From NCBI GenBank assembly GCA_964545045.1, contig CAZJEN010000010.1, positions 27,298-91,297 on the forward strand: DNA of 64,000 nt, written 5' to 3'. The notes below the pieces were generated by a model, which did no database searches, was not told the DNA's origin, and was given only the letters and a program-made list of their open reading frames with translations. Each line of letters begins with the position of its first letter. The first letter of the stretch is position 1. Positions 8,275 through 17,361 of the stretch are shown piece by piece. The position numbers and the translations under genes were made by a program. Source of the DNA: SIG307 sp964545045 (lineage in GTDB: Bacteria; Bacillota; Clostridia; Lachnospirales; Lachnospiraceae).

Positions 8275-8934
8275 ATGACAATTTTGGATTTAGATGAACA
8301 GCATCCGGTAACTCTGGTAGTTACCGTAGGATTGAAGTCAAAGGATTTGGCCACCACCGTTTTGGAGGTACATTCCGATTATATTCTGCTCCAGCCGATT
8401 TTGGTAGACGGACGCACTGTGGGCTTCGGAGATTCCTGTACCATTGACCTTTTATATTTGCAGGATCAGGTGGTATATGCATGGCATTCCGTTTCCCTTC
8501 CGCTCGTTAAAATCAAAGGAAATACTTACTACAAAGTTGAATTGGACGGCGAGGCAAAGCCTTACAACCGCCGTGGTTCTTTCCGCGTATATGTAGGCGA
8601 AACCATGGCCATTACCGTGTTCCAAAGCAGCGGTCCTCAGGCCTTTAATGTATTGGTTCGTGATATCAGTGAAAGCGGCTTCGGTTTTGTAAGCAAGGAA
8701 GAGTACGAGATTTCCCGTACCATCCGTTTAGCAATCCCACTTACGGACCGCAAAACTTTAGTACTTTCCGCTACGATTGTACGCCGGGATTACAACGAAG
8801 AAAAGGGAACTTACAACTACGGCTGTAAGTTTGTTGAACCGAACGCTTATCTGTCCAGTTATCTTATGGCAAAACAAAGAGAACGTCAACAAGGAAAGAC
8901 AAGTGCTTATTCTGCCACCAAGAAGCGTTGGTAA
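8275..8934 (+). CDS. PilZ-domain protein with N-terminal YcgR-like region
   Basis: A 219-residue protein. Residues 1-95 resemble the N-terminal beta domain found before PilZ in flagellar-brake proteins (YcgR/YpfA type); the PilZ domain follows, with RxxxR at 100-104 (RGSFR) and DxSxxG at 130-135 (DISESG). It probably binds cyclic di-GMP and interacts with the flagellar motor or another target; the partner is not shown by the sequence. The ATG at 8275 is used because the promoter's start point lies downstream of the longer start. Ribosome site AAGGGG. The HExxH protein at 8973 follows 38 bases later and is probably co-transcribed. Confidence 0.87.
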   Translation: MTILDLDEQHPVTLVVTVGLKSKDLATTVLEVHSDYILLQPILVDGRTVGFGDSCTIDLLYLQDQVVYAWHSVSLPLVKIKGNTYYKVELDGEAKPYNRRGSFRVYVGETMAITVFQSSGPQAFNVLVRDISESGFGFVSKEEYEISRTIRLAIPLTDRKTLVLSATIVRRDYNEEKGTYNYGCKFVEPNAYLSSYLMAKQRERQQGKTSAYSATKKRW

Positions 8935-8972
8935 TTTGCACTCCTTCCCTTATACAGAAAGGAGGATGACAT

Positions 8973-9494
8973 ATGTTTCTTTCCATGAAACCAACGGTTC
9001 CTACGTCCTATGCAGGTACCGCTGTCACTTATCCTTCCCTTTCCGTTCCTTCAAACACTGCAGCCTCCGAGACTTCCTCCGTTTCTCCTTTTTCCTCAGA
9101 AAAAGCAAACGAACAGAAGCGCACCGGCAAAACTGAATCTAAGGGAGAATGCCAGACCTGCAAAGAAAGAAAATACGTAGATGGTTCCGACGAAGGAAAT
9201 GTTTCCTTTAAAGCACCGGGACACATTGCCCCGGAAGCCTCCGCAGGCGTTGTCATGTCCCATGAGAAGGAACATGTTGCCAACGCAAAGCGGGAAGGTA
9301 ACAAGCCGGGGAACGAGCTTATATCCGCGACCGTTTCTTTAAAAACAGCCATCTGTCCGGAATGCGGACGTTCCTATGTTGCCGGAGGCACCACACGTAC
9401 TTTGATTAAATACGGAGATTCCGACTATGATAAAAACAAAAAGGCTGCCGATTTGGATGCCCTGCTGGGTGCCAATGTAGACGTGGCCGTATAG
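8973..9494 (+). CDS. Uncharacterised protein with HExxH and two CxxC pairs
   Basis: I do not recognise a named family. The 173-residue protein begins with about 45 low-complexity Ser/Thr/Pro residues and no clear signal peptide. Cys60-x2-Cys63 follows, then the conserved-looking stretch KERKYVDGSDEGNVSFK, then H97-E98-K-E-H101 in MSHEKEHVANA, which has the HExxH form of zinc metallopeptidases, and Cys128-x2-Cys131 near the end. The four cysteines could hold a structural zinc and the HExxH a catalytic one. It has an AAAGGAGG ribosome site and follows a PilZ gene closely, so its expression may be tied to c-di-GMP biology. Activity is not established; HExxH can occur by chance. Confidence 0.75.
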   Translation: MFLSMKPTVPTSYAGTAVTYPSLSVPSNTAASETSSVSPFSSEKANEQKRTGKTESKGECQTCKERKYVDGSDEGNVSFKAPGHIAPEASAGVVMSHEKEHVANAKREGNKPGNELISATVSLKTAICPECGRSYVAGGTTRTLIKYGDSDYDKNKKAADLDALLGANVDVAV

Positions 9495-9541
9495 TTATCA
9501 GCAAATACATTTATCACATTCTGTAAATTTAATAATACTAA

Positions 9542-9572
9542 AAGGCCGGCATTTATCTGCCGGCCTTCTTTA
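9542..9572. terminator. Bidirectional terminator between convergent genes
   Basis: Perfect 10-bp stem (9542-9551 with 9558-9567, AAGGCCGGCA and its complement), T-rich on the plus side and preceded by T-rich sequence when read on the minus side. It lies between the HExxH gene and pfkA. Confidence 0.85.
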
Positions 9573-9592
9573 TTTTCGTTGCTGTTATTCAA

Positions 9593-10618
9593 TTACTTTC
9601 TGGATAATTTCTTGGACATAATTACCATATCCTCATCCAAATCCTTCTTCATTGCAAGTGCTTCCTCAATATCGTAATCAATCAAACCGCCATTCTTATA
9701 AGCAACTACACGGTTATTCTTGCCTTCGCAAAGAAGCTCTACCGCCTTAGCACCCATCATAGATGCGTAAACACGGTCTCTACAGGTCGGGCTACCACCA
9801 CGCTGGATATGACCTACAATCGTAGCTCTCGTCTCCATCTCAGTAGCGCGCTCAATACGCTTTGCCATTTCGTAAGAATCGCCGACACCTTCTGCATTGA
9901 TGATAATGTGATGTTTCTTACCTAACATCTTCTTTTCTTTGATATTCTCAATAATCTTCTGCTCGTAATTCTCTTCATAACGCTCCGGAAGAAGAATATC
10001 CTCTGCACCGTTAGCGATACCACACCACAATGCGATATAACCGGCATGACGACCCATTACCTCAATAATACTACATCTCTCATGGGAAGTAGAGGTATCA
10101 CGCACCTTATCAATTGCTTCCATTGCGGTATTGATTGCAGTATCAAAACCGATGGTATAATCGGTACAAGCAATATCAAGGTCAATGGTGCCCGGAACAC
10201 CGATGGTATTAATTCCACGTGCAGCAAGCTTCCTTGCACCCTGGAAAGAACCGTCGCCACCGATAACTACCACTGCATCGATACCATGCTTCTTACAAAT
10301 AGCAGCACCCTTATCTTGTCCCTCCGGCGTAGTAAACTCCGCGCACCGTGCCGTATATAAAATCGTACCGCCTCGCTGGATAATATCCGCTACACTCTTT
10401 GCATCCATATCAATGATATCCTCATCCAAAAGACCTGCATAACCTCTGCGGATACCCTTTACCTTCTTGCCGTTTGCAAGAGCGGTTCTAACAACCGAAC
10501 GAATTACGGCATTCATACCCGGTGCGTCGCCACCGCTGGTTAATACCGCAATCGTCTTAATATGGTCACCGGCATTCTTCTCTACCGTCTTGTTCACATC
10601 TGCCTTCTTTGTTGCCAT
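9593..10618 (-). CDS. pfkA: ATP-dependent 6-phosphofructokinase
   Basis: Phosphorylates fructose 6-phosphate to fructose 1,6-bisphosphate in glycolysis. The 341-residue protein has the N-terminal TSGGDAPGMN loop, GGDGS (glycine where PPi-dependent enzymes have aspartate, so ATP is the expected donor), the catalytic loop, and the MGRHAG and EGVGDS substrate segments. The catalytic loop reads PGTIDLDI instead of the usual PGTIDNDI; both aspartates and the threonine are kept. Start ATG at 10618 has GGAGGA at 7 bases; the upstream in-frame start lacks one. It lies 50 bases after dnaE on the same strand, a common clostridial order, and a terminator follows. Confidence 0.96.
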   Translation of the reverse strand: MATKKADVNKTVEKNAGDHIKTIAVLTSGGDAPGMNAVIRSVVRTALANGKKVKGIRRGYAGLLDEDIIDMDAKSVADIIQRGGTILYTARCAEFTTPEGQDKGAAICKKHGIDAVVVIGGDGSFQGARKLAARGINTIGVPGTIDLDIACTDYTIGFDTAINTAMEAIDKVRDTSTSHERCSIIEVMGRHAGYIALWCGIANGAEDILLPERYEENYEQKIIENIKEKKMLGKKHHIIINAEGVGDSYEMAKRIERATEMETRATIVGHIQRGGSPTCRDRVYASMMGAKAVELLCEGKNNRVVAYKNGGLIDYDIEEALAMKKDLDEDMVIMSKKLSRK

Positions 10619-10668
10619 TTTGTATTCCTCCGTGCTTAATAACATGCATTTATTGTATTGTACAGCGT

Positions 10669-13600
10669 TTATCCCCTTTTTTCAAGGGTTTTTTCCACAA
10701 CTTTTACAGAATCTTGTCCAAAAGTTGCCTCCAGACGGGAAATTAACGCCTCACACACCTGGGTTGAATGTTTTTTCGGCAATCGTTTGATAGCCTTTTC
10801 CGCCACACAGTATACCACAGTCTCATCCCTTCCGTCAAATGAATCCAGAATTTCATACAATTCTTTCTCTCTTTTCAGGAATTCTTCCTTGTTAGGATAA
10901 CGTACCCATACTTCACGCGGCATAGCGGCAAACGGAATGATGTCACTGCATATAAGCCTTGCCGCCCGTTCTTCTTCCACTGCCACGCGTCCTCTGATTA
11001 ATATTTTATTGTCCTCAAAGAGCTCTTGTTTATACTTCTCATAATCTTTCGGAAAAACAATAACCTCTACGGTTCCCAGCACATCCTCCAGCGTTACAAA
11101 GGCCATCATGGAATTGCTTCGTGTAGTCTTTCTGGTAATAGCGGTAATGATGCCTCCGATAATCTCGGTATCTCCGTCCTCTACCTTCGGCCCCGCATCC
11201 TCACTATCCTCTTCTGCCACAAAATCCGCCGACATTTTGGTTACGTTTTTGTTTAACATTTCCTGATACTCATCCAAAGGATGCCCGCTCAGATAAATTC
11301 CCAGTGTTTCCTTTTCAAATGCCAGAAGCTCACTCTTTTCAAACTCCGGCACATCCGGAAGCCGAACTTCAAACTCTTCCTTTTCCTCCGGTGCCGCAAG
11401 ATCAAACAAACTCATCTGTCCAGACAAATTTTTCTTCTTATCCGATGCAATGCTGTCCACAATAGTTGCATAACTTAACATCAACTGCCGACGGTTTCCC
11501 TTGAGACAATCAAACGCTCCGGCCTTAATAAAGCTTTCCAAAGCCCGCTTGTTTACACCGGTTCCGGATAACCGGTCGATAAAGTCCTTCAGCGTGGTAA
11601 ACGGTCCGTTTGCCTCTCTTTCTGCCACAATATCACGAATTACCGGCTTACCGATTCCCTTAATGGCCGCCAGGGCAAAACGGATTGCATTTCCTTCCGT
11701 AGTAAACCGCTCTTCACCGTGATTGACATCCGGCGGAAGAATTGCGATTCCCATCTGACGACAGGTGAGAATATACTGGGATACCTTCGCGGTCTGGTCC
11801 ATAATAGACGTCATAAGTGCCGCCATAAACTCTACCGGATGATAGTATTTCAGGTATGCGGTACGATAGGATACCACCGCATAACAGGCTGCATGAGCTT
11901 TGTTAAATGCATACTTCGCAAAATCCGTCATCTCATCAAAAATCTTATTACCGACAGCTTCCGGGATGCCGTTTTTCACACAGCCCTTTACCCCTTCCGC
12001 TTCGTTACCGTATACGAAATTCTGCCGTTCCTTTGCCATCACATCGGCCTTTTTCTTTGCCATGGCACGACGCACCAAATCGCTTCGTCCGTAGCTGTAT
12101 CCTGCCAGCTCACGCACAATCTGCATAACCTGCTCCTGATATACGATACAGCCGTGGGTTGTCTTTAAAATCGGTACAAGCTCAGGGCAATCATATACGA
12201 TACTATCCGGATTCTGCTTTCCCTTAATATACTTCGGAATAAAGTCCATCGGCCCCGGACGATAGAGGGAGATACCTGCAATAACATCTTCCAGATTCTC
12301 CGGCTTCAATTCCTTCATAAAGTTTTTCATTCCAGTGCTTTCCAACTGGAACACACCCTCCGATTTTCCGTTTCCGATCATCTCGTAGATATTCGGATCG
12401 TCGTAGTCAATGGTATTCATATCCAACCACTGTTCTCTCGGTCGTTTTTTATTGACCAACTTTTCTGCATCCTGAATAACCGTAAGTGTTCTGAGTCCCA
12501 AAAAGTCCATCTTTAACAGACCCAGTTCCTCCAGAGTAGTCATGGTAAACTGAGTGGTAATCGCTTCGTCAGAGCCTCTGGACAACGGTACATAATCGTC
12601 CGCCGGTGCATTGGAAATGACTACGCCCGCCGCATGCATGGACGTATGACGCGGCAATCCCTCCAGACGCTTAGACATATCAATCAAATACTGTATCTTT
12701 TCATCTGTTTCGCAAAGAGTACGAAGCTCTGCGTTGGTCTGCAGGGCCTTCTCAATGGTAATGCCCAACTCCATCGGAATCATCTTTGCTACCTGGTCAC
12801 ACTGGGCGTACGGATAATCCAAAGCACGTCCCACATCACGGATAACGCCTCTGGCCGCCATGGTACCGAAGGTAACAATCTGTACCACCTTCTCTTTACC
12901 GTACTTTTCCACCACATAATCGATAACTTCCTGTCTTCGTTCGAAGCAGAAGTCAATATCAAAATCCGGCATGGATACTCGCTCCGGATTTAAGAAACGC
13001 TCAAACAGAAGCTGGTAACGTATCGGGTCGATATCCGTAATTCCGAGAGCATAGGCCGCAATACTTGCCGCACCGCTGCCTCGTCCCGGACCCACCATAA
13101 TATCATGGTCCTTAGCGTATTTAATGAAATCCCACACAATGAGATAATAATCATCAAACCCCATCCGGTGAATGACTCCGAGCTCGTAATCCAAACGTTC
13201 CTGTAACTCCTTCGTCACAACCGGATAACGTTTTTTCATACCTTCGGCACAAAGGGCCTGCAGATAGGTCCAGGCATCATAGCCCTCCGGCACCTCATAA
13301 TGAGGCAATTTATACTCACCGAATACAATCTCTACCTCACAACGGTCCGCAATCTCCTTAGTACGCTGTAATGCCTCTTTCGCATACGGAAAAAGCTCCG
13401 CCATCTCTTCCGGGGACTTCAAATAATACTGGCCTCCGTCATAACGCATACGGTCTGTATCCGATACCTTTTTCTGCGTCTGGATACACAGAAGAATATC
13501 ATGGGCCTGCTCATCCTCTGCCAGAGTATAATGCACATCGTTTGTGGCCACCAACGGAATTCTCGTTTCCGCACTCATGCGAAGCAGTGCCTGATTCACG

Positions 13601-14154
13601 GTCCGTTGCTCCGGGATACCGTGATCCTGCATTTCCAAAAAGAAATTTCCTTCTCCGAAAATGTCCAAAAGGCGAAGTGCCGCCGCCTTTCCTTCCTCAT
13701 AAAAACCTTTCTTTAAGTAGGTCGCCACCTCTCCCGCAAGACATGCGGAAAGGGCAATAATTCCCTCGTGATACTCCCGTAATACTTCCAAATCCACCCT
13801 TGGTTTATAATAATATCCTTCGGTAAATCCCTTGGATACAATCTTCATCAAATTTGCATAGCCGGTATTATTCTCTGCGAGAAGTACCAGATGATAATAG
13901 CGTTCCTCGGAATCGCCGCCTTCCTTCTGAAAACGGGAGCCCGGTGCCACATAAATTTCACACCCTAAAACAGGACGGATTCCCTGCGCTTTGCAGGCAC
14001 GGTAAAAATCAATCACGCCGTACATAACACCGTGATCGGTAATTGCAAGACTGTCCATTCCCAGTTCTTTTGCTCTTGCCACAATCTCTTTAATTTTTGA
14101 AGAACCGTCCAAAAGACTGTACTCTGTATGTACATGAAGATGCGTAAACTCCAT
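10669..14154 (-). CDS. dnaE: DNA polymerase III alpha subunit DnaE
   Basis: Replicative C-family polymerase. In Firmicutes that also carry PolC, DnaE extends RNA primers on the lagging strand. The product is 1161 residues: PHP domain at the N-terminus (THLHVHTEYSLLDGSSK), the polymerase core with PDFDIDF holding two catalytic aspartates near residue 405, the thumb and fingers, a helix-hairpin-helix region, and an OB fold (GGIITAITRKTTRSN...MAFVTLED) near residue 1000. Start ATG at 14154 follows AAGGAGC; the longer frame adds 16 residues that do not belong to the PHP domain. A terminator hairpin lies just upstream, between it and the HPr-like gene; pfkA follows. Confidence 0.97.
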   Translation of the reverse strand: MEFTHLHVHTEYSLLDGSSKIKEIVARAKELGMDSLAITDHGVMYGVIDFYRACKAQGIRPVLGCEIYVAPGSRFQKEGGDSEERYYHLVLLAENNTGYANLMKIVSKGFTEGYYYKPRVDLEVLREYHEGIIALSACLAGEVATYLKKGFYEEGKAAALRLLDIFGEGNFFLEMQDHGIPEQRTVNQALLRMSAETRIPLVATNDVHYTLAEDEQAHDILLCIQTQKKVSDTDRMRYDGGQYYLKSPEEMAELFPYAKEALQRTKEIADRCEVEIVFGEYKLPHYEVPEGYDAWTYLQALCAEGMKKRYPVVTKELQERLDYELGVIHRMGFDDYYLIVWDFIKYAKDHDIMVGPGRGSGAASIAAYALGITDIDPIRYQLLFERFLNPERVSMPDFDIDFCFERRQEVIDYVVEKYGKEKVVQIVTFGTMAARGVIRDVGRALDYPYAQCDQVAKMIPMELGITIEKALQTNAELRTLCETDEKIQYLIDMSKRLEGLPRHTSMHAAGVVISNAPADDYVPLSRGSDEAITTQFTMTTLEELGLLKMDFLGLRTLTVIQDAEKLVNKKRPREQWLDMNTIDYDDPNIYEMIGNGKSEGVFQLESTGMKNFMKELKPENLEDVIAGISLYRPGPMDFIPKYIKGKQNPDSIVYDCPELVPILKTTHGCIVYQEQVMQIVRELAGYSYGRSDLVRRAMAKKKADVMAKERQNFVYGNEAEGVKGCVKNGIPEAVGNKIFDEMTDFAKYAFNKAHAACYAVVSYRTAYLKYYHPVEFMAALMTSIMDQTAKVSQYILTCRQMGIAILPPDVNHGEERFTTEGNAIRFALAAIKGIGKPVIRDIVAEREANGPFTTLKDFIDRLSGTGVNKRALESFIKAGAFDCLKGNRRQLMLSYATIVDSIASDKKKNLSGQMSLFDLAAPEEKEEFEVRLPDVPEFEKSELLAFEKETLGIYLSGHPLDEYQEMLNKNVTKMSADFVAEEDSEDAGPKVEDGDTEIIGGIITAITRKTTRSNSMMAFVTLEDVLGTVEVIVFPKDYEKYKQELFEDNKILIRGRVAVEEERAARLICSDIIPFAAMPREVWVRYPNKEEFLKREKELYEILDSFDGRDETVVYCVAEKAIKRLPKKHSTQVCEALISRLEATFGQDSVKVVEKTLEKRG

Positions 14155-14169
14155 ACCTGCTCCTTTCGT

Positions 14170-14211
14170 AAAATGAAAAGCCGTAAAGACACACAAATGC
14201 ATCTTTACGGC
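14170..14211 (-). terminator. Intra-operon terminator hairpin between the HPr-like gene and dnaE
   Basis: Read on the minus strand, a perfect 10-bp stem (14202-14211 with 14180-14189, GCCGTAAAGA and its complement) is followed by TTTTCATTTT. It ends only 16 bases before the dnaE start, leaving almost no room for a new promoter, so dnaE probably depends on read-through or on a promoter inside or before the hairpin. Confidence 0.8.
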
Positions 14212-14217
14212 GTCTTC

Positions 14218-14475
14218 CTAGTTCTCAGCGCTCAGATACTTTTCGATTTCAGCAACCGCACTTTCTTCATCCGCACCGTCTGCATTCACCGTTACTTTTT
14301 CTCCCGCCGCAAGTCCCAGCGTCATCATACCCATAATACTCTTGGCATTTACGGTCTTGTCACCGCTTTCGATGGTAATCTTACTTTCGAAGCGACTTGC
14401 CACCTGTACCAAAAGTGCCACCGGTCTTGCCTCCAAACCGGACGGGATACTGATTGTAATACTCTTTGAAATCAT
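14218..14475 (-). CDS. Crh-like HPr homologue lacking His15
   Basis: An 85-residue HPr-fold protein. The phosphotransfer position, His15 of GLHARPA in HPr, is Glu15 here (GLEARPVA), so it cannot take phosphate from enzyme I by the normal route. Ser46, the site phosphorylated by HPr kinase, is retained in the AKSIMGMM motif. This combination defines Crh-type regulators, which act with CcpA in carbon catabolite control; Bacillus Crh has Gln15. It sits directly after whiA, as crh does in Bacillus, and hprK, its expected kinase, is four genes upstream on the same strand. Ribosome site GGAGG. A true PTS role is excluded by the missing histidine. Confidence 0.9.
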   Translation of the reverse strand: MISKSITISIPSGLEARPVALLVQVASRFESKITIESGDKTVNAKSIMGMMTLGLAAGEKVTVNADGADEESAVAEIEKYLSAEN

Positions 14476-14489
14476 TTCAAATCCTCCTT

Positions 14490-15428
14490 CTATTTGCCTC
14501 GCAAACTTTCTGCATATTCGCTGATTTTTTTCAAACGGTGATTCACTCCCGATTTGCCGAGTCTCGGACTCAGCATTTCCCCCAATTCCACTAACGATGC
14601 TTCCGGATAATCCAATCGTAACTGCGCAATTTCCTCCAATCCCTCGGATAACTCATGCAACCCCACCGAATCTCTGATATAAACAATATCCTCATACTGC
14701 TTTCTGGCTGCATTCACAGTCTTGCTCAGATTCGCCATCTCACAATTAAACTTGCGATTTACGGAATTACGCACATCCTTCACAATGCGGATATTCTCAA
14801 ACTCCATTAACGCCCGGTGAGCTTCCAGAATACTTAACATCTCGGAAACCTGCTCTCCCTCTTTGATATATACTACATAATAGCTTTTCCGTAAAATCGT
14901 CTTAGCATCCACAGCAAAGGAATGCATCAACTCCATCAACTGCTCCGCCCTGCTTTGATCCGTTTCACAAATCTCAAAATGATAGGACTTCTGAGGATTA
15001 CTGATAGAGCCGGCTGCTAAAAAAGTACCGCGCAAAAACGCACGCTTACAACAGGCCTGCATCCACACCATGCCGTCCGCCTTCAGCGTACCGTCTTTTC
15101 CGGATATTTTCAACTTTAACAGCTCAACTGTTTTCCGTACATTCTCATCCCCGCATATATCAATTACATATTGGGCGTAAGACTGCTTACCTTTCGAAGT
15201 GCGAACCGACACAAATAACGGTATCCCACACAATCTTCGGAACAGTATATTACATTTACGGGCCACATATCCGCTTTCCGTTTGTAATTTTATATGAAAG
15301 TGTCCACTTTTGTCAACATATATTTTCCCACACTGAACCACAAGGGCCGAAAGTTCGGCAATTTTACAATGTCTGGCCGCAACATTCACCCCAAAAAGTT
15401 CTTCTTTTACATCCATTGAAAACGACAT
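14490..15428 (-). CDS. whiA: DNA-binding protein WhiA
   Basis: Conserved Gram-positive protein with a LAGLIDADG-like homing-endonuclease fold, no longer a nuclease, followed by a C-terminal helix-turn-helix. It is a sporulation regulator in Streptomyces and affects division and chromosome segregation in Bacillus. The 312 residues begin MSFSMDVKEELF and include the NRKFNCEMANLSKTVNAARKQ region, and the C-terminal HTH reads ASLVELGEMLSPRLGKSGVNHRLKKI. GGAGG lies 5 bases before the ATG. It is 17 bases downstream of murB and 14 upstream of the HPr-like gene. Confidence 0.96.
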   Translation of the reverse strand: MSFSMDVKEELFGVNVAARHCKIAELSALVVQCGKIYVDKSGHFHIKLQTESGYVARKCNILFRRLCGIPLFVSVRTSKGKQSYAQYVIDICGDENVRKTVELLKLKISGKDGTLKADGMVWMQACCKRAFLRGTFLAAGSISNPQKSYHFEICETDQSRAEQLMELMHSFAVDAKTILRKSYYVVYIKEGEQVSEMLSILEAHRALMEFENIRIVKDVRNSVNRKFNCEMANLSKTVNAARKQYEDIVYIRDSVGLHELSEGLEEIAQLRLDYPEASLVELGEMLSPRLGKSGVNHRLKKISEYAESLRGK

Positions 15429-15445
15429 AACATCCTCCGCAGCAG

Positions 15446-16381
15446 CTACGCCGAAAAGTCACCCAGCAGCTTCACCTCCGGCTCTAACCGAATTCCACTG
15501 GTCTCTTCCACTGTTTTTATCACATGTTGCATCAACGCATAAATATCCGCTGCCGTCGCATTCTCTTTGTTAATTACAAAACCGCAATGCTTCTCCGAAA
15601 CCGCAGCTCCGCCGATTTGCTTTCCGGCAAGCCCCGCTTCCATAATCAGCTTTCCGGCAAAATTCCCTTCCGGACGCTTAAAGGTAGAACCCGCACTCGG
15701 ATACTCCAGCGGCTGCTTCTCTTTTCTCTTCCGACTTAACATCTCGATATTGGACAAGATGTACAGCTTGGAGCCGATTGGGAACGAAAACCATGCTTTT
15801 GTTACGATTCCTTTCATCTCCGTCAAAACACTGTGACGGTACGACAACTGAAGCTCTTCCGCAGAAAACATCCTGCACTCTCCGTCTTCGGTCACCACCT
15901 CGGCCCGTACAATACAATCTTTGATTTCTCCGCCGTAGGCTCCTGCATTCATCATCACTGCACCGCCCACGCTGCCCGGAATCCCGGCCGCAAACTCAAA
16001 TCCGGAAAAGCCCTTCTTTGCAAGCTGCATGGCAAAGGCGGAAAGTAACATTCCTCCTCCTGCCATCGCGTCCGCAGTTCCGTCGTGAACATTCTCTTTG
16101 ATTTCACATTGCGTAAATTCTCCCGCAAGGCGCAAGACCACGCCTCGTACACCGGCATCGGAAACAAGCAGATTACTGCCGTTCCCCAAAACAAACCAAG
16201 CTATCTCAGCACGGTTACAAAGCTTTATCACCGCCTGTAACATCGCTGTTGTCGTTACCGTAACAAAGTATTCCGCCGGTCCTCCTACACGAAATGTTGT
16301 ATGATTCTTCATCGGCTCCTCGCGCAGAACACTTCCCTCTTCTGTTATCAATTTACAGAGTTCTTCGTAAAAAGCTTCCAA
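15446..16381 (-). CDS. murB: UDP-N-acetylenolpyruvoylglucosamine reductase
   Basis: Reduces UDP-GlcNAc-enolpyruvate to UDP-MurNAc with NADPH and FAD, the second committed step of peptidoglycan synthesis. In 311 residues the FAD-binding motifs NHTTFRVGGPAEYFV and GNGSNLLVSDAGVRG, the GIPGSVGGAVMMNAGAYGGE segment, YRHS, and the catalytic PSAGSTFKRPEG (serine general acid) are all visible; this is a type II MurB without the extra loop of the E. coli enzyme. The start is TTG at 16381, with GGGGG 7 bases before it; the nearby ATG is in another frame. It lies between glcK and whiA in the same run. Confidence 0.96.
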   Translation of the reverse strand: MEAFYEELCKLITEEGSVLREEPMKNHTTFRVGGPAEYFVTVTTTAMLQAVIKLCNRAEIAWFVLGNGSNLLVSDAGVRGVVLRLAGEFTQCEIKENVHDGTADAMAGGGMLLSAFAMQLAKKGFSGFEFAAGIPGSVGGAVMMNAGAYGGEIKDCIVRAEVVTEDGECRMFSAEELQLSYRHSVLTEMKGIVTKAWFSFPIGSKLYILSNIEMLSRKRKEKQPLEYPSAGSTFKRPEGNFAGKLIMEAGLAGKQIGGAAVSEKHCGFVINKENATAADIYALMQHVIKTVEETSGIRLEPEVKLLGDFSA

Positions 16382-16394
16382 AGCATTTCCCCCT

Positions 16395-17345
16395 TTATTT
16401 TTCCAAACGGTCTAAAATCAACTTTGCGGAACCGTAAATACCGGCATCGTTTCCTAAGGTTGCAAGGCGGAACTCCTTTCCCTGCAATGCCTTCATAATA
16501 CCATGGTTATAATGACGCTCTACGGTCTTTGTCAAAATCTCACCCGCACGGGATACACCACCGCCGATAACAAATGCCTCCGGGTCGGTTACCGCAGCTA
16601 CATGAGAAAGGGCTCTTCCCAGAACCTCGCCAAGCTCTTCTACCAGCTCTACCGCAACCGCATCCTCTGCCTTTGCCGCATCAAAAATATCCTTTGCGGT
16701 AAGCGGCTCGATACCGCGAAGCACGGAAGCATCCGACCTCTCGGAAAGACGCTTCTTTGCCATACGTACAATACCGGTAGCGGATGCATACTGCTCCAAA
16801 TGTCCGTAACCGCCGCAACCGCACTGTACAGTCTCCTGCGGATTCATTACCATGTGACCTAACTCACCGCCGGCACCGAAGGCTCCGGCTACAATCTTGC
16901 CCTCTACAATAATGCCGCCACCGACACCGGTACCTAAGGTCACAAGCACCAGATTCTTTACGCCGACACCGCCGCCCTTCCACATTTCACCGAGGGCTGC
17001 TACATTTGCATCGTTTGCCGCTACTGCCGGTACACCAAGAAGCTCTGTCATTACTTCATTTACATTAATATCACGCCATGCCAGATTCGGACAATGGTCT
17101 ACATAACCGTTTTCCTTTACCGGTCCCGGTACACCAAGACCTACGCCTACCACCTGCTCCTTTGCAATGTTAAGCTCTGCACACTTTCCGTTGATTGCGT
17201 TTGCAATATCCTGCGGCACATTCTTTCCGCCGTCGGTACGGTCCGTCGGGATTTCCCATTTATCCTTTACCGTACCATCCATCGTAAACAAGCCACATTT
17301 TACGGAGGTTCCTCCTATATCGATTCCGAATACAAACTGTTCCAT
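16395..17345 (-). CDS. glcK: ROK-family glucokinase
   Basis: Phosphorylates glucose to glucose 6-phosphate in the cytoplasm. The product is 316 residues with the N-terminal phosphate loop FGIDIGGTSVKCGLF, the sugar-binding stretch including ANDANVAALGEMW and GTGVGGG, and the ROK zinc signature CGCGGYGHLEQYAS, in which the last cysteine of CxCGxxGCxE is replaced by histidine, as in some Firmicutes glucokinases. ATG at 17345 has AGGAGA before it. It lies 16 bases after hprK, so the same transcript carries the catabolite-repression kinase and a hexose kinase. Confidence 0.93.
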   Translation of the reverse strand: MEQFVFGIDIGGTSVKCGLFTMDGTVKDKWEIPTDRTDGGKNVPQDIANAINGKCAELNIAKEQVVGVGLGVPGPVKENGYVDHCPNLAWRDINVNEVMTELLGVPAVAANDANVAALGEMWKGGGVGVKNLVLVTLGTGVGGGIIVEGKIVAGAFGAGGELGHMVMNPQETVQCGCGGYGHLEQYASATGIVRMAKKRLSERSDASVLRGIEPLTAKDIFDAAKAEDAVAVELVEELGEVLGRALSHVAAVTDPEAFVIGGGVSRAGEILTKTVERHYNHGIMKALQGKEFRLATLGNDAGIYGSAKLILDRLEK

Positions 17346-17361
17346 CTCTATTCTCCTATCC

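Noticed and set aside
11719..12168. 149-codon plus-strand frame opposite dnaE
   Set aside because: Antisense shadow; dnaE motifs are continuous across it.
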